Positions 14,115 through 22,757 of a stretch of DNA of 37,466 nt are shown here, piece by piece. The notes below the pieces were generated by a model. The model ran no database searches and was not told where the DNA came from. It saw only the letters and a list, made by a program, of their open reading frames with translations. The stretch comes from Flavobacterium sp. (GTDB taxonomy: Bacteria; Bacteroidota; Bacteroidia; Flavobacteriales; Flavobacteriaceae). The DNA is taken from the NCBI GenBank assembly GCA_012270005.1, contig JAAXJD010000061.1:1-37466 (forward strand), given 5' to 3'. The position numbers and the translations under genes were made by a program. Positions within the stretch are counted from its first letter, which is position 1. The number at the start of each line of letters is the position of its first letter.

Positions 14115-14783
14115 ATGACAAAGAGCCAAAAAGCCGCATTTGTAATTAAAACACTGGACGAACTGTACCCAAGCATCCCTATTCCGCTGGATCATAAAGA
14201 CCCCTATACCCTGCTTATAGCTGTACTTATGAGCGCACAAAGTACCGATGTACGCGTTAACCTGATTACGCCGTTGCTTTTTGAAAGGGCAGATAACCCC
14301 AAAATGATGGTAAAGCTGGATATTGATGAGATTAGGGAAATCATAAAACCGGTGGGGCTTTCGCCGGCTAAGGCAAAGGCCATACATGGGCTGAGTGAAA
14401 TTTTACTTGAAAAACACAACGGCGAAGTACCGCAAACTTTTGAAGAACTGGAAGCCTTACCAGGCGTAGGCCACAAAACGGCGAGCGTGGTTATGAGCCA
14501 GGCGTTTGGTGTACCTGCGTTTCCGGTAGATACGCACATACACCGCCTTATGTACCGATGGGGACTAAGCGATGGAAAAAACGTGGTACAAACCGAAAAA
14601 GATGCTAAAAAGCTTTTCCCTAAAGACCGGTGGAACGACCTTCACCTGCAGATTATTTGGTACGGGCGCGAGTACAGCCCGGCCCGTGGCTGGAACCTGG
14701 AAAAAGATATAATTACTGCTACTATAGGCCGTAAATCAGTGCTGGATGAATACAATAAAAAAGCCTCACGCAAAAAAAATTAG
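14115..14783 (+). CDS. nth: Endonuclease III without the iron-sulfur cluster
   Basis: A 222-residue HhH-GPD DNA glycosylase/AP lyase for oxidised pyrimidines in base-excision repair. The helix-hairpin-helix LEALPGVGHKTA ends with the catalytic Lys121, and FPVDTHIHR carries Asp139. Both are intact, so the enzyme should be active. The C-terminal region where most Nth proteins hold Cys-x6-Cys-x2-Cys-x5-Cys for a [4Fe-4S] cluster is instead WYGREYSPARGW followed by a Lys-rich tail, and the whole protein has no cysteine. As far as I know cluster-less Nth proteins occur in Flavobacteria. A terminator serving the opposite strand is embedded in its last 20 bases. Confidence 0.93.
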   Translation: MTKSQKAAFVIKTLDELYPSIPIPLDHKDPYTLLIAVLMSAQSTDVRVNLITPLLFERADNPKMMVKLDIDEIREIIKPVGLSPAKAKAIHGLSEILLEKHNGEVPQTFEELEALPGVGHKTASVVMSQAFGVPAFPVDTHIHRLMYRWGLSDGKNVVQTEKDAKKLFPKDRWNDLHLQIIWYGREYSPARGWNLEKDIITATIGRKSVLDEYNKKASRKKN

Positions 14784-14792
14784 TGTGAGGCT
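14757..14792 (-). terminator. Terminator for the minus-strand sigma factor operon, inside the end of nth
   Basis: AGCCTCAC (14762-14769) pairs with GTGAGGCT (14785-14792). On the minus strand six Ts follow (14762-14757). On the plus strand there is no T-run. It lies nine bases after the small gene ending at 14801 and overlaps the nth coding end and stop codon. Confidence 0.7.
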
Positions 14793-14800
14793 CAGGAAAA

Positions 14801-14947
14801 TTAATTAGCAATATTTTCAAAAGTACCATTCTCAGTCTTTACATACGTAAGAGCCTTAGAATAGTTCAGTAAAAAATCTATGGTTTCTTTTTTAGGCAGC
14901 ATAACTTCTTCAGATGCCGGTTTAATTTTAGAGTAGAGTTTTGCCAT
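14801..14947 (-). CDS. Small protein downstream of the ECF sigma factor
   Basis: A 48-residue protein (MAKLYSKIKP, then KKETIDFLLNYSKALTYV). I chose the ATG at 14947; the frame can be extended to a TTG at 14989 but those 14 residues look non-coding. It has no signal peptide or membrane segment. It follows the sigma factor gene by 60 bp on the same strand and precedes the shared terminator, so the two form an operon. Short proteins of this look (KIKPSKETIDFLLNYSK type) are, to my memory, commonly found beside this sigma factor in Flavobacteria. A role in sigma factor control is possible; nothing in the sequence proves it. Confidence 0.6.
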   Translation of the reverse strand: MAKLYSKIKPASEEVMLPKKETIDFLLNYSKALTYVKTENGTFENIAN

Positions 14948-15007
14948 GCTAAGCTGTTTTAGGTTATCCTTTACAACATAATAACGCAAAACTACACCCT
15001 ATATTGC

Positions 15008-15592
15008 CTAATTGGTTAAAATAATATTATTTTTTTCAATCACCTTACGCAGGTTCATAAGCGCGTAGCGCATACGGCCAAGAGCAGTGTTTATGCTAAC
15101 CCCCGTAAGATCTGCGATTTCCTTAAAGCTAAGATCCTGGTACATACGCATAACCAGTACTTCGCGCTGGTCGGCAGGCAGTTCCTCTATTATACGTTGC
15201 AGGTCGTTTTCTACCTGGTCTGTAATAATGCGGTGCTCTACATTAGGGCTGTTATCGGTCATGTACGAGAATACAGAATACTCATCGGTATCGCGCTGCA
15301 TAGGCATCTTCTTGTTACGGCGGAAATGGTCTACAATAAGGTTGTGCGCTATACGCATTACCCACGGTAAAAACTTGCCTTCCTCGTTATAAGAGTTGCT
15401 CTTTAAGGTTTTTATAACCTTAATAAAAGTGTCCTGGAAAATATCATCTGATACGTCCCTGTCTGATACTTTAGAGTAAATAAATCCGTAAATTTTAGAT
15501 TGGTGTCTGTTAATTAAAACCGAAAGAGCACTCTCGTCTCCACCGATATAATTTTTTACCAGAACTGCGTCAGGGATTACAACATTAGCCAT
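15008..15592 (-). CDS. RNA polymerase ECF sigma factor (sigma-70 family)
   Basis: A 194-residue sigma factor. Region 2 spans about 30-95 (YGFIYSKVSDRDVSDDIFQDTFIKVIKTL, with WVMRIAHNLIVDHFRR). Region 4 spans about 135-185 (ELPADQREVLVMRMYQDLSFKEIADLTGVSINTALGRMRYAL), a helix-turn-helix that contacts the -35 region. There is no region 3, as expected for the ECF group. No anti-sigma factor with a membrane segment follows; instead there is a 48-residue soluble protein. A good promoter (TATATTTG, 15712-15705) lies 113 bp upstream, leaving a leader of about 105 nt. Confidence 0.92.
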   Translation of the reverse strand: MANVVIPDAVLVKNYIGGDESALSVLINRHQSKIYGFIYSKVSDRDVSDDIFQDTFIKVIKTLKSNSYNEEGKFLPWVMRIAHNLIVDHFRRNKKMPMQRDTDEYSVFSYMTDNSPNVEHRIITDQVENDLQRIIEELPADQREVLVMRMYQDLSFKEIADLTGVSINTALGRMRYALMNLRKVIEKNNIILTN

Positions 15593-15704
15593 AGCGATAC
15601 TTTTTAGCGTTCTTTTAAATTCTTGGTCTTTGGAACCTTTTCGGGTTTTTCTAAAAAGTAGTTTTTAAGCTATAGGCGATGTTAATTATGAATTAATGAT
15701 ATGC

Positions 15705-15736
15705 CAAATATAATATAATTAAATCTTAAAATACAA
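15705..15736 (-). promoter_or_regulatory. Promoter of the ECF sigma factor
   Basis: Minus-strand TTG (15736-15734), 21-bp spacer, TATATTTG (15712-15705). The rest of the 257-bp gap 15593-15849 is A/T-rich with no further signal that I could support. Confidence 0.5.
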
Positions 15737-15849
15737 TAAAGAAGATAAATTTTAACAATTTCTGCGCAATAATTTTTGTTAACAGGCAGGGTAACTAACA
15801 ATGTTTAGCCCGAAAACGCTATATATTTAGAGGTTTTTCAATAATTTTC

Positions 15850-16317
15850 TTACACAATTTTCTCGTTTCTCCTTAACCTGAAAATAGTCTTTATAATACG
15901 CTCATTTACAGTTTCAGGGCGTTTGGCTGCATATATCCACTTGGCACACATGCGCTGTTCCCAGGGCTTGTGCTTTACAAACTTGCTATATACACCTTCT
16001 TCCTCTAGCCTTTGCTGTAGGTCGTAAGGTACTTTATACGGCGCATCATCTTTATATAATATAAGATGCACGCTATCCCCCTCCTCCTTTTTAATCTGCT
16101 TCCTTACAGCCGCATTAACCGGTAAAAAGTGTGAGCCATTACCCATAGGCATAATGCTGCAGCTATCCAGCTCGTAATCATATATTGTACCCTTAACCCG
16201 TACCATACCAAAAGGTGCGCCGTCTTTACTATTTTCTATGCCGGATATACGCGCGTACGTCCAACCGCCTTTGCCGGGTATGCGCTCAAGGGTTATGTGG
16301 GTGTTTATAAAAAACAT
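15850..16317 (-). CDS. DUF1905 / YdeI-OmpD-associated domain protein
   Basis: A 155-residue soluble protein. The N-terminal half (ERIPGKGGWTYARI, then VRVKGTIYDYELDSCSIMPMGNGSHFLPVNAAVRKQI) is a DUF1905 beta-barrel-like domain. The C-terminal part (HKPWEQRMCAKWIYAAKRPETVNERIIKTIFRLRR) is the helical YdeI/OmpD-associated segment once linked to bacteriocin protection. Biochemical role unknown. I took the ATG at 16317; a TTG three codons upstream would overlap the preceding lipoprotein gene. The gap to that gene's stop is a single base, so they are co-transcribed. Confidence 0.85.
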   Translation of the reverse strand: MFFINTHITLERIPGKGGWTYARISGIENSKDGAPFGMVRVKGTIYDYELDSCSIMPMGNGSHFLPVNAAVRKQIKKEEGDSVHLILYKDDAPYKVPYDLQQRLEEEGVYSKFVKHKPWEQRMCAKWIYAAKRPETVNERIIKTIFRLRRNEKIV

Positions 16318-16318
16318 C

Positions 16319-17074
16319 TTATTCAACTTTTCTTAATTTTACTTTATTTGAACGGATCTCTCCATCAAAAATTTCTATCTTATTGTATTCTAACTCATCT
16401 AAAATATATTTTGGAAGCTCATCTTTTAGGTAAGCTGCTTTACAACCGTACACTAGTTCAAACGAATCTGTATTTTCTAAATCTTTATATCTTATTATCC
16501 CTCCTCCTGTTTTTTGTAACGGTTCTAAAACAATAGGCAATTTTACTATTGACTTAAATGTTCTTTTTTCGCCGGGATAAATAGTTACGGCGTTATGAAG
16601 ATAATCATAAATTTCCGGTGAATAATTTTTGGTGATGCCCAACTGTTTATACCCTTCCATTTGTCTAACGAAAGAATCAAACCCGCAGTCTAAGCAACTA
16701 TCAGTTGAAAAACTATCTGCGATTCCAGGGCTATAGCGTTTCATCTCATTTTTCTTATCAAGAATCCGATAAGATATAGCCGGACTCTTTATGTCAAAAT
16801 CAGGGGAAGAAGCAGGATCAGGTGAATCAGTATTTAAAACGAGTAAATATTTTTTATCTGTGGGATTGCTAATTGTAAACGTAATAACATTCGTGGCTTT
16901 ACTCCTTGCCTTTTCGTTTTTGTAATGTGTTATAGTTTTGTCTGTTTGTAACGTATCTAGATACTTCATACACGGATTAACAACAGTTATAGTCAAGGTT
17001 TTTTCTTTTTTACTACAACCCAGTGTTAACAAACAGGATAGTATAAAAAACAAGCTTATAAGTTTATTTTTCAT
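16319..17074 (-). CDS. Lipoprotein of unknown function
   Basis: A 251-residue protein with signal peptide and lipobox LTLGC (Cys20), followed by Ser-Lys-Lys. It is predicted to be attached to the envelope. The sequence is beta-rich with TNVITFTISNPTDKKYLLVLN near residue 60, reminiscent of an immunoglobulin-like fold, and a pair of cysteines in DSCLDCGF. I know no family. I chose the ATG at 17074, which places the Lys-containing signal peptide at the N-terminus; the frame extends ten codons further to 17104 without improving it. It is more A/T-rich than its neighbours and forms an operon with the DUF1905 gene. Confidence 0.7.
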   Translation of the reverse strand: MKNKLISLFFILSCLLTLGCSKKEKTLTITVVNPCMKYLDTLQTDKTITHYKNEKARSKATNVITFTISNPTDKKYLLVLNTDSPDPASSPDFDIKSPAISYRILDKKNEMKRYSPGIADSFSTDSCLDCGFDSFVRQMEGYKQLGITKNYSPEIYDYLHNAVTIYPGEKRTFKSIVKLPIVLEPLQKTGGGIIRYKDLENTDSFELVYGCKAAYLKDELPKYILDELEYNKIEIFDGEIRSNKVKLRKVE

Positions 17075-17146
17075 ATGTTTTGTTGATTGGCTGTTTTTTA
17101 TCAAATATAGAAATCAATTTATAGAAATCTATTTAATTTAAGGCAA

Positions 17147-18346
17147 CTAATCAAACAAAATTTCATTAATGTATCCCTCTATAACCTGTTTATTCTGGGC
17201 GGTGACAAGCGCTGCCTGAAAACACTTTATAGCTTCCTGAGGATTATCTTCTTTAAGCAGTACCCCCGCAAGTGTATGATAGTAATTATCTTTAATCACT
17301 TCCGATGCATACAGTAGTTTTAAGGCACTTTTATTATCGTATACTTTTGAATAAGCATAAACATAATTAAGCACCACAACCGGCGACTGATTTACCGGTG
17401 TTAGTAAATTGTAAAGCTTTAATACATAATCCCATTTTCCCGAATCAACTTCGGGATGGGCATGCCAGTAGGCTATAGCTGCCTCAATGGTATAGCGGTC
17501 GGTACAAGTATTGTCTATGCATTTCTGTAAATAATAATCCCCTTTTTTTATTAATTCCCCGTTCCATAGTGAAACATCCTGTTTATAATATAATAGTTGC
17601 CTGTCGTCTTTTAGGCGGGCATCAATCCGTGAGACCTGATAACACATAAGAGCCATTAACCCATTTGACTTATTGTTTTTATTTCCATCATATTGCAATA
17701 AGAAATACAAAAGTTGCATGGCTTCAAAACAGAGTTCGTGTTTTACCCCAGCATCAGAAACAGTAGTACAGTAGCCCTCATTAAACAGTAAATACAATAT
17801 GTGTAAAACAACGTCAATATTTTTAGCTGTACAGGTATATTCAGATAATACCAAGCTGTCTTTTAAAGCGGCTTTAGAGCGTTGCAGGGTTTTATAAACA
17901 GTATCTCTTTCGGTTACTAATGCGGCGGCAATTTCCTGCGGGCTAAATCCACACAACACATTTAGCGCAAGGGCTATTTTAGCTTTGTCTCCAATATCTG
18001 TGCTACACACTGCAAAAATCATTTTCAGCTGGCTGTCATTCATTTCAGCTTTGATAAAATCAGTTTCTTGAACATCCTCAGCCAAATACTGTGGTATATC
18101 TGTAGCCTTCCTGCTGCGCAGATAGGTTAGCACCGCATTTTTAGAAACAGTATACAGCCATGCCCGAGGATTCTCCGGCACCCCCTTATGTGGCCAGACC
18201 TGCATTGCCTTTAAAAAAGTATCTGAAAGCATATCTTCAAGAACCTCAAACTCTACCTGTGAAAAACGGGAACAGAGTGTGGCTAATATTTTGCCATACT
18301 CTGTCCTGAACAAACCCGGAATAATATTTTCAACCTTACCCTGCAT
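17147..18346 (-). CDS. ECF42-type sigma factor with C-terminal TPR-like (DUF6596) domain
   Basis: A 399-residue sigma factor. Region 2 (about 33-80, FEVLEDMLSDTFLKAM and PRAWLYTVSKNAVLTYLR) and region 4 (about 124-163, GFSPQEIAAALVTERDTVYKTLQRSKAAL) are followed by a 230-residue helical extension. This starts LFNEGYCTTVSDAGVKHELCFEAM and ends in TPR-like helices. This build, together with a DGPF (YCII-like) gene directly upstream, defines group ECF42. In other bacteria these sigma factors lack a classical anti-sigma factor and are controlled through the extension, often activating their own DGPF gene. The start codon overlaps the stop of the DGPF gene by one base (TAATG). Confidence 0.9.
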   Translation of the reverse strand: MQGKVENIIPGLFRTEYGKILATLCSRFSQVEFEVLEDMLSDTFLKAMQVWPHKGVPENPRAWLYTVSKNAVLTYLRSRKATDIPQYLAEDVQETDFIKAEMNDSQLKMIFAVCSTDIGDKAKIALALNVLCGFSPQEIAAALVTERDTVYKTLQRSKAALKDSLVLSEYTCTAKNIDVVLHILYLLFNEGYCTTVSDAGVKHELCFEAMQLLYFLLQYDGNKNNKSNGLMALMCYQVSRIDARLKDDRQLLYYKQDVSLWNGELIKKGDYYLQKCIDNTCTDRYTIEAAIAYWHAHPEVDSGKWDYVLKLYNLLTPVNQSPVVVLNYVYAYSKVYDNKSALKLLYASEVIKDNYYHTLAGVLLKEDNPQEAIKCFQAALVTAQNKQVIEGYINEILFD

Positions 18347-18696
18347 TAGGCATTGCCGTTAATATCCACTACATTTCGCACCTCTACGCTACCTCCTATG
18401 CTAAGTATCGGGCATTTTTGTGCAATAAGCACAGCTTCGCTAACCTCATTGCCATAAACAATTATATAACCTCCTACTATCTCTTTAATTTCTGTAAAAG
18501 GCCCATCGGTTACAAGCTCTTTCCTTACGGTTTTCCCGGTACTTCCCAGCCTGTTTCCGTTATCGGCCATTTTACCCTCGGCAGTAATTCCCGCCAGCCA
18601 GTCTATCCACTGTGTCATTACCTGTTGCATCTGTTCGGGAGATTGCTGAAATTCGGATTTAAAGTCGTTCCTGAAAATAAGCATAAACTGTTTCAT
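18346..18696 (-). CDS. YCII-related DGPF-domain protein
   Basis: A 116-residue protein of the YCII superfamily with the signature VTDGPFTEIKEIVGGY (DGPF at 64-67) and the opening MKQFMLIFR. It is a small alpha-beta ferredoxin-like domain; the biochemical role is unknown. It is the constant partner of ECF42 sigma factors and here forms a two-gene operon with one, overlapping by one base. A minus-strand TAAATTTG box (18776-18769) lies 73 bp upstream, in the region shared with the divergent uvrA gene. Confidence 0.9.
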   Translation of the reverse strand: MKQFMLIFRNDFKSEFQQSPEQMQQVMTQWIDWLAGITAEGKMADNGNRLGSTGKTVRKELVTDGPFTEIKEIVGGYIIVYGNEVSEAVLIAQKCPILSIGGSVEVRNVVDINGNA

Positions 18697-18768
18697 GATA
18701 TATTTTTTAATGTTATAACCTTACGACGCGCCGCACACCAGATATTGGACATTTTTTTTCAATCTATC

Positions 18769-18776
18769 CAAATTTA
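18769..18776 (-). promoter_or_regulatory. -7 box of the DGPF/ECF42 operon
   Basis: Minus-strand TAAATTTG, matching TAnnTTTG, 73 bp before the DGPF start. ECF-dependent autoregulation would use a different site that I could not identify. Confidence 0.35.
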
Positions 18777-18835
18777 ACAAAAATCAACATCGTCTGTATT
18801 CTATTCTCCTTAACAAAATTCTCCCCTAAAACACG

Positions 18836-18843
18836 TATCTTTG
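18836..18843 (+). promoter_or_regulatory. -7 box of uvrA
   Basis: TATCTTTG matches TAnnTTTG and lies 17 bp before the uvrA ATG, giving a leader of about 12 nt. Confidence 0.5.
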
Positions 18844-18860
18844 CATATTACTTTTCTCCT

Positions 18861-21650
18861 ATGATAAAGACGGATTTTTCGAAGTTAGAACCAAAGAAAA
18901 ACATACTTATAAAAGGTGCAGGGCTACACAACCTTAAGAACATAGATGTAGCCATTCCGCGTAATAAGCTGGTGGTGGTTACCGGGCTTTCGGGTTCGGG
19001 TAAGTCGAGCCTGGCGTTTGATACGCTGTATGCCGAAGGCCAGCGCCGTTATGTAGAAAGCCTGTCGTCTTACGCACGCCAGTTCCTGGGCCGTTTAGAT
19101 AAGCCAAAGGTAGAGTACATTAAGGGCATAGCCCCCGCCATAGCCATAGAGCAAAAAGTAAATACTACCAATGCCCGCAGTACTGTGGGTACCAGTACAG
19201 AAATATACGATTACCTTAAATTGCTGTTTGCCCGCGTGGGTCGCACATACTCACCCGTTTCGGGGCGTGAGGTTAAAAAACACACGGTGACCGATGTGGT
19301 TAACGAAGTAAAGGGCTTTGAGGAAAATACGCGCTGGCTGCTGCTTGCTCCGGTACATACCGAAAAGGGGCGGACGATAGAGGAAAAACTCGGGGTGTTA
19401 TTGCAACAGGGTTTTGCACGTATTTTAGCCGATGGAGAAACAATTCGACTTGATGAAATTGCCGATACCGACCTGACCAATAAAGAGGTACTGCTTGTAG
19501 TAGACCGTATTGTGGTTAAGCACGAGGAGGAATTTTACAACCGCCTTGCCGATGCTATTCAAACCGCGTTTTACGAAGGTAAGGGAGAAGCTTACCTGCA
19601 AGAGGTTAGCACGGGTAAACGCCTGCCTTTCAGCAATAACTTTGAGTTAGATGGTATCGCGTTTGTAGAGCCAAACGTGCACCTGTTTAGCTTTAACAAC
19701 CCTTATGGTGCCTGCCCTGCCTGCGAGGGTTATGGTAGCATCATCGGCATCGATGAGGAGCTTGTAGTGCCAAATACGGCGCTTTCGGTATATGAAAATG
19801 CTATCTTCCCTTGGAGGGGCGAAAGCATGGGTTGGTACCGAGACCAGTTGGTTAACAACAGCCATAAATTTGATTTCCCGGTACATAAGCCGTATTTTCA
19901 ACTGAGTGAAAAAGACCGCCAACTGATTTGGAAAGGTAACAGTTACTTTACCGGGCTTAACGATTTTTTTGCTGACCTGGAGGCGAATAACTACAAGATA
20001 CAGAACCGCGTGATGCTGAGCCGCTATCGCGGTAAAACCAAATGCCCGGAGTGTAAAGGCAAACGCCTGCGCCCGGAAGCTAATTACGTAAAAGTAGGCG
20101 GCAGTACCATAACAGATCTTGTAGATCAGCCGATTAAAAATCTGGTTGAGTTCTTTAACAAGCTGGAACTTAATGAATACGACACTAAAGTAGCCAGCAG
20201 GCTGCTCATAGAAATAAATAACCGCCTGCGCTTTTTGCAGGAGGTTGGGCTGGATTATCTTACCCTAAACCGCCGTTCTAACACGCTTTCGGGTGGAGAG
20301 AGCCAAAGGATAAACCTTGCTACATCGTTGGGCAGCAGCCTTGTAGGTAGCATGTACATATTAGACGAGCCATCAATAGGGCTACACCCAAAAGATACAG
20401 AACGCCTTATAAAAGTACTGGAAGGCCTGCGCGACCTGGGTAACACGGTTATAGTAGTGGAGCATGACGAGGACATTATGAAAATGGCCGACATGATCAT
20501 TGACATAGGTCCTGAAGCAGGTAGTTACGGTGGCGAACTTGTAGCCCAAGGCACGTATGACGAAATACTTAAAAGTGAATCACTTACAGCGAAATACCTG
20601 AATGGCGAACTTGAAATTTCGGTACCTAAAAAGCGCCGCAAGTTTAAGAACCATATAGATGTGGTAGGTGCCCGCGAAAATAACCTGAAAAACATAGATG
20701 TTACCTTCCCGCTGGATTGCCTTACGGTAATTACCGGAGTATCAGGCAGTGGCAAGAGTACGCTGGTTAAAAAGATATTGTTCCCCGCCCTGCAAAAAGA
20801 GCTTGAAGGTGTGGGCGAAAAAGCCGGACAGTTTACTGAACTTCGTGGCAGCTACAAACATATAAGGCACATAGAATACGTAGACCAAAACCCTATAGGA
20901 AGATCATCGCGCTCAAATCCAGTTACTTACATTAAAGCCTATGACGATATAAGGGATTTATTTGCCAAGCAAAAACTGGCGCAGGCACGCGGTTACCAGA
21001 GTAAGCACTTTTCGTTTAACGTAGATGGCGGCCGCTGCGAAACCTGTAAGGGTGATGGCGAGGTAACCATAGAAATGCAGTTTATGGCAGACGTGCACCT
21101 GGTGTGCGAAACCTGTGGTGGTAAGCGTTTTAAGAAAGAAATCCTTGAAATTACTTTCCAGGATAAGAACATAGACGATGTGCTTAAAATGACCATAGAC
21201 GATGCCGTAGCATTCTTTGGCGAACACAAGCAAACTAAGATAATGACCAAGCTACAACCCCTTCAGGATGTGGGACTTGGGTATGTACAGTTGGGGCAAA
21301 GCTCCTCTACCCTTTCGGGTGGCGAGGCGCAGCGTATTAAGCTGGCATCGTTCCTGGTTAAAGGTGCTACTAAAGAAAAAGCCCTGTTTGTGTTTGACGA
21401 GCCTACCACAGGGCTACACTTCCATGACATTAAAAAGCTATTGGCAAGTTTTGATGCCCTTATAGATAAAGGCCACTCTATCATTGTAATAGAGCACAAC
21501 CTGGACCTGATTAAGTGCGCCGATTACATTGTAGACATAGGCCCTGAGGGTGGTGAAAACGGCGGTAACCTGATTGCTTTTGGCACACCTGAGGAAGTGG
21601 CGAAAAATCCAAAATCGGTTACAGGAGAGTACCTGAGGAGTAAGTTGTAG
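18861..21650 (+). CDS. uvrA: Excinuclease ABC subunit A
   Basis: A 929-residue UvrA, the damage-sensing ATPase of nucleotide excision repair that loads UvrB. It has two ABC ATPase units. The first has Walker [10 protein letters not shown] (42-50) and signature LSGGES near residue 476. The second has Walker [10 protein letters not shown] near 630 and LSGGEA near 819. Zinc modules are visible as CPACEGYG and CPECKGKR in the first half and CETCKGDG with CETCGGKR near 726-755. [11 protein letters not shown] and [11 protein letters not shown] are the Walker B regions. Length is normal. It is monocistronic: its own promoter box is 17 bp upstream and a terminator lies 72 bp after the stop. Confidence 0.97.
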   Translation: MIKTDFSKLEPKKNILIKGAGLHNLKNIDVAIPRNKLVVVTGLSGSGKSSLAFDTLYAEGQRRYVESLSSYARQFLGRLDKPKVEYIKGIAPAIAIEQKVNTTNARSTVGTSTEIYDYLKLLFARVGRTYSPVSGREVKKHTVTDVVNEVKGFEENTRWLLLAPVHTEKGRTIEEKLGVLLQQGFARILADGETIRLDEIADTDLTNKEVLLVVDRIVVKHEEEFYNRLADAIQTAFYEGKGEAYLQEVSTGKRLPFSNNFELDGIAFVEPNVHLFSFNNPYGACPACEGYGSIIGIDEELVVPNTALSVYENAIFPWRGESMGWYRDQLVNNSHKFDFPVHKPYFQLSEKDRQLIWKGNSYFTGLNDFFADLEANNYKIQNRVMLSRYRGKTKCPECKGKRLRPEANYVKVGGSTITDLVDQPIKNLVEFFNKLELNEYDTKVASRLLIEINNRLRFLQEVGLDYLTLNRRSNTLSGGESQRINLATSLGSSLVGSMYILDEPSIGLHPKDTERLIKVLEGLRDLGNTVIVVEHDEDIMKMADMIIDIGPEAGSYGGELVAQGTYDEILKSESLTAKYLNGELEISVPKKRRKFKNHIDVVGARENNLKNIDVTFPLDCLTVITGVSGSGKSTLVKKILFPALQKELEGVGEKAGQFTELRGSYKHIRHIEYVDQNPIGRSSRSNPVTYIKAYDDIRDLFAKQKLAQARGYQSKHFSFNVDGGRCETCKGDGEVTIEMQFMADVHLVCETCGGKRFKKEILEITFQDKNIDDVLKMTIDDAVAFFGEHKQTKIMTKLQPLQDVGLGYVQLGQSSSTLSGGEAQRIKLASFLVKGATKEKALFVFDEPTTGLHFHDIKKLLASFDALIDKGHSIIVIEHNLDLIKCADYIVDIGPEGGENGGNLIAFGTPEEVAKNPKSVTGEYLRSKL

Positions 21651-21721
21651 GTTGATGGTTTTCTATTCCGAACGTATCATAGCGGAGTTGACGAATTTCA
21701 AAAATATTTAATACATTTATG

Positions 21722-21748
21722 CGGAACAGGGAACTGTTCCGTTTTTTT
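21722..21748 (+). terminator. Terminator of uvrA
   Basis: CGGAACAG (21722-21729), loop GGAA, CTGTTCCG (21734-21741), then seven Ts. A possible promoter for the next gene (TTG 21688-21690, TACATTTA 21712-21719) lies just before it, so the hairpin might also sit at the 5' end of that message. Confidence 0.8.
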
Positions 21749-21769
21749 ATCTACTTAAACCAACCCATT

Positions 21770-22684
21770 ATGAAAAAATTCTGTTTATTATTAGCAATCG
21801 TACTTCTATCAGCAAGTAAAAGTTTTGCATGCCTAAACGGAGAGCATTACATACTAAAAAATGGCTATCCACTTTTTGAAGATTATGACGGAGAGATACC
21901 TGAACCTCATAATTTTTATGTTTTTAGTTTTGAGAAAAATATTAAAGAGCTTGACAGTCTTTACAAAAAAACAAAAGATGTAGCTTACTTATCTGATAAA
22001 GGATTAATTCTTATACTTCAAAAAAAGTATAAGGACGCATTAGCTTTATATCAGTTCATTGAAAAAGCAGCGCCAGGAAGATATTCAACGGCCGCAAACA
22101 TGGGTACATTATATGAACTTATGGGTGATAACGAAAAAGCACTTTACTGGATAAGAAAGTCGGTAGAAATAAACCCAAAGTCACATGAAGAATCGGAGTG
22201 GTTACATGTAAAAATACTTGAAGCTAAGCTAAAGGGTAAATCCGCTTACAACGGCGCTTTTTTACTAGGTACTGACTTTGGAGCTCAAGCAATGCCGATA
22301 ACAAAACTAACTACTACAGAGCTTAGAAGACTTGAAAAATCATTGTTCTTTCAACTAACCGAACGTATGTCGTTTATAAAACCGAAAGACCCAATCGTAG
22401 CAACACTACTTTTTGAACTTGCTAACATAAAATTACTTTTAAAGAAAAATGCGCAGGCAAAAGAAATTTACGCAAAAGCATTAGAATACGGATACGATTC
22501 AAAAATTGTAGATGAACGTATTATTCAGGCTAACAAGCCCGTTTCTCCTGTCAAGCAGAAGAAAAAAATAATATCAAAAGAAGACAAATCATCATCGTCA
22601 ATTGTACCGGCAGTAGTAGGTGCTACTACAGCAGTAATTATACTTGCAGCTGCCCGCCGACGTAGAGGGAATAAAGAAAAATAG
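21770..22684 (+). CDS. Exported TPR protein with C-terminal membrane anchor
   Basis: A 304-residue protein with signal peptide (KKFCLLLAIVLLSASKSFA). About four tetratricopeptide-like helix pairs follow (for example YKDALALYQFIEKAAPGRYSTAANMG and NEKALYWIRKSVEIN). After a Lys-rich linker the end is a single hydrophobic segment, VVGATTAVIILAAA, with an RRRR tail. The likely placement is periplasmic repeats anchored at the C-terminus. The ATG at 21770 is preferred over the in-frame ATG at 21719 because the latter lies upstream of the uvrA terminator and would precede the signal peptide by 17 residues. The start context ATTATGAAAAAA is the reverse complement of a block in the small RNAs. Partners and function are unknown. 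Confidence 0.75.
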   Translation: MKKFCLLLAIVLLSASKSFACLNGEHYILKNGYPLFEDYDGEIPEPHNFYVFSFEKNIKELDSLYKKTKDVAYLSDKGLILILQKKYKDALALYQFIEKAAPGRYSTAANMGTLYELMGDNEKALYWIRKSVEINPKSHEESEWLHVKILEAKLKGKSAYNGAFLLGTDFGAQAMPITKLTTTELRRLEKSLFFQLTERMSFIKPKDPIVATLLFELANIKLLLKKNAQAKEIYAKALEYGYDSKIVDERIIQANKPVSPVKQKKKIISKEDKSSSSIVPAVVGATTAVIILAAARRRRGNKEK

Positions 22685-22757
22685 ACCCATTGTGGGGGCA
22701 ATTAATACATCGTTAAATATCCAAATAATCCCTAACTTGCATCCACTTTAAACACGG

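Noticed and set aside
14801-14989. 62-residue version of the small gene after the sigma factor
   Set aside because: It begins with TTG and its first 14 residues look non-coding. The internal ATG at 14947 gives the plausible protein.
16319-17104. 261-residue version of the lipoprotein from 17104
   Set aside because: It would put ten residues before a standard lipoprotein signal peptide. The ATG at 17074 is preferred.
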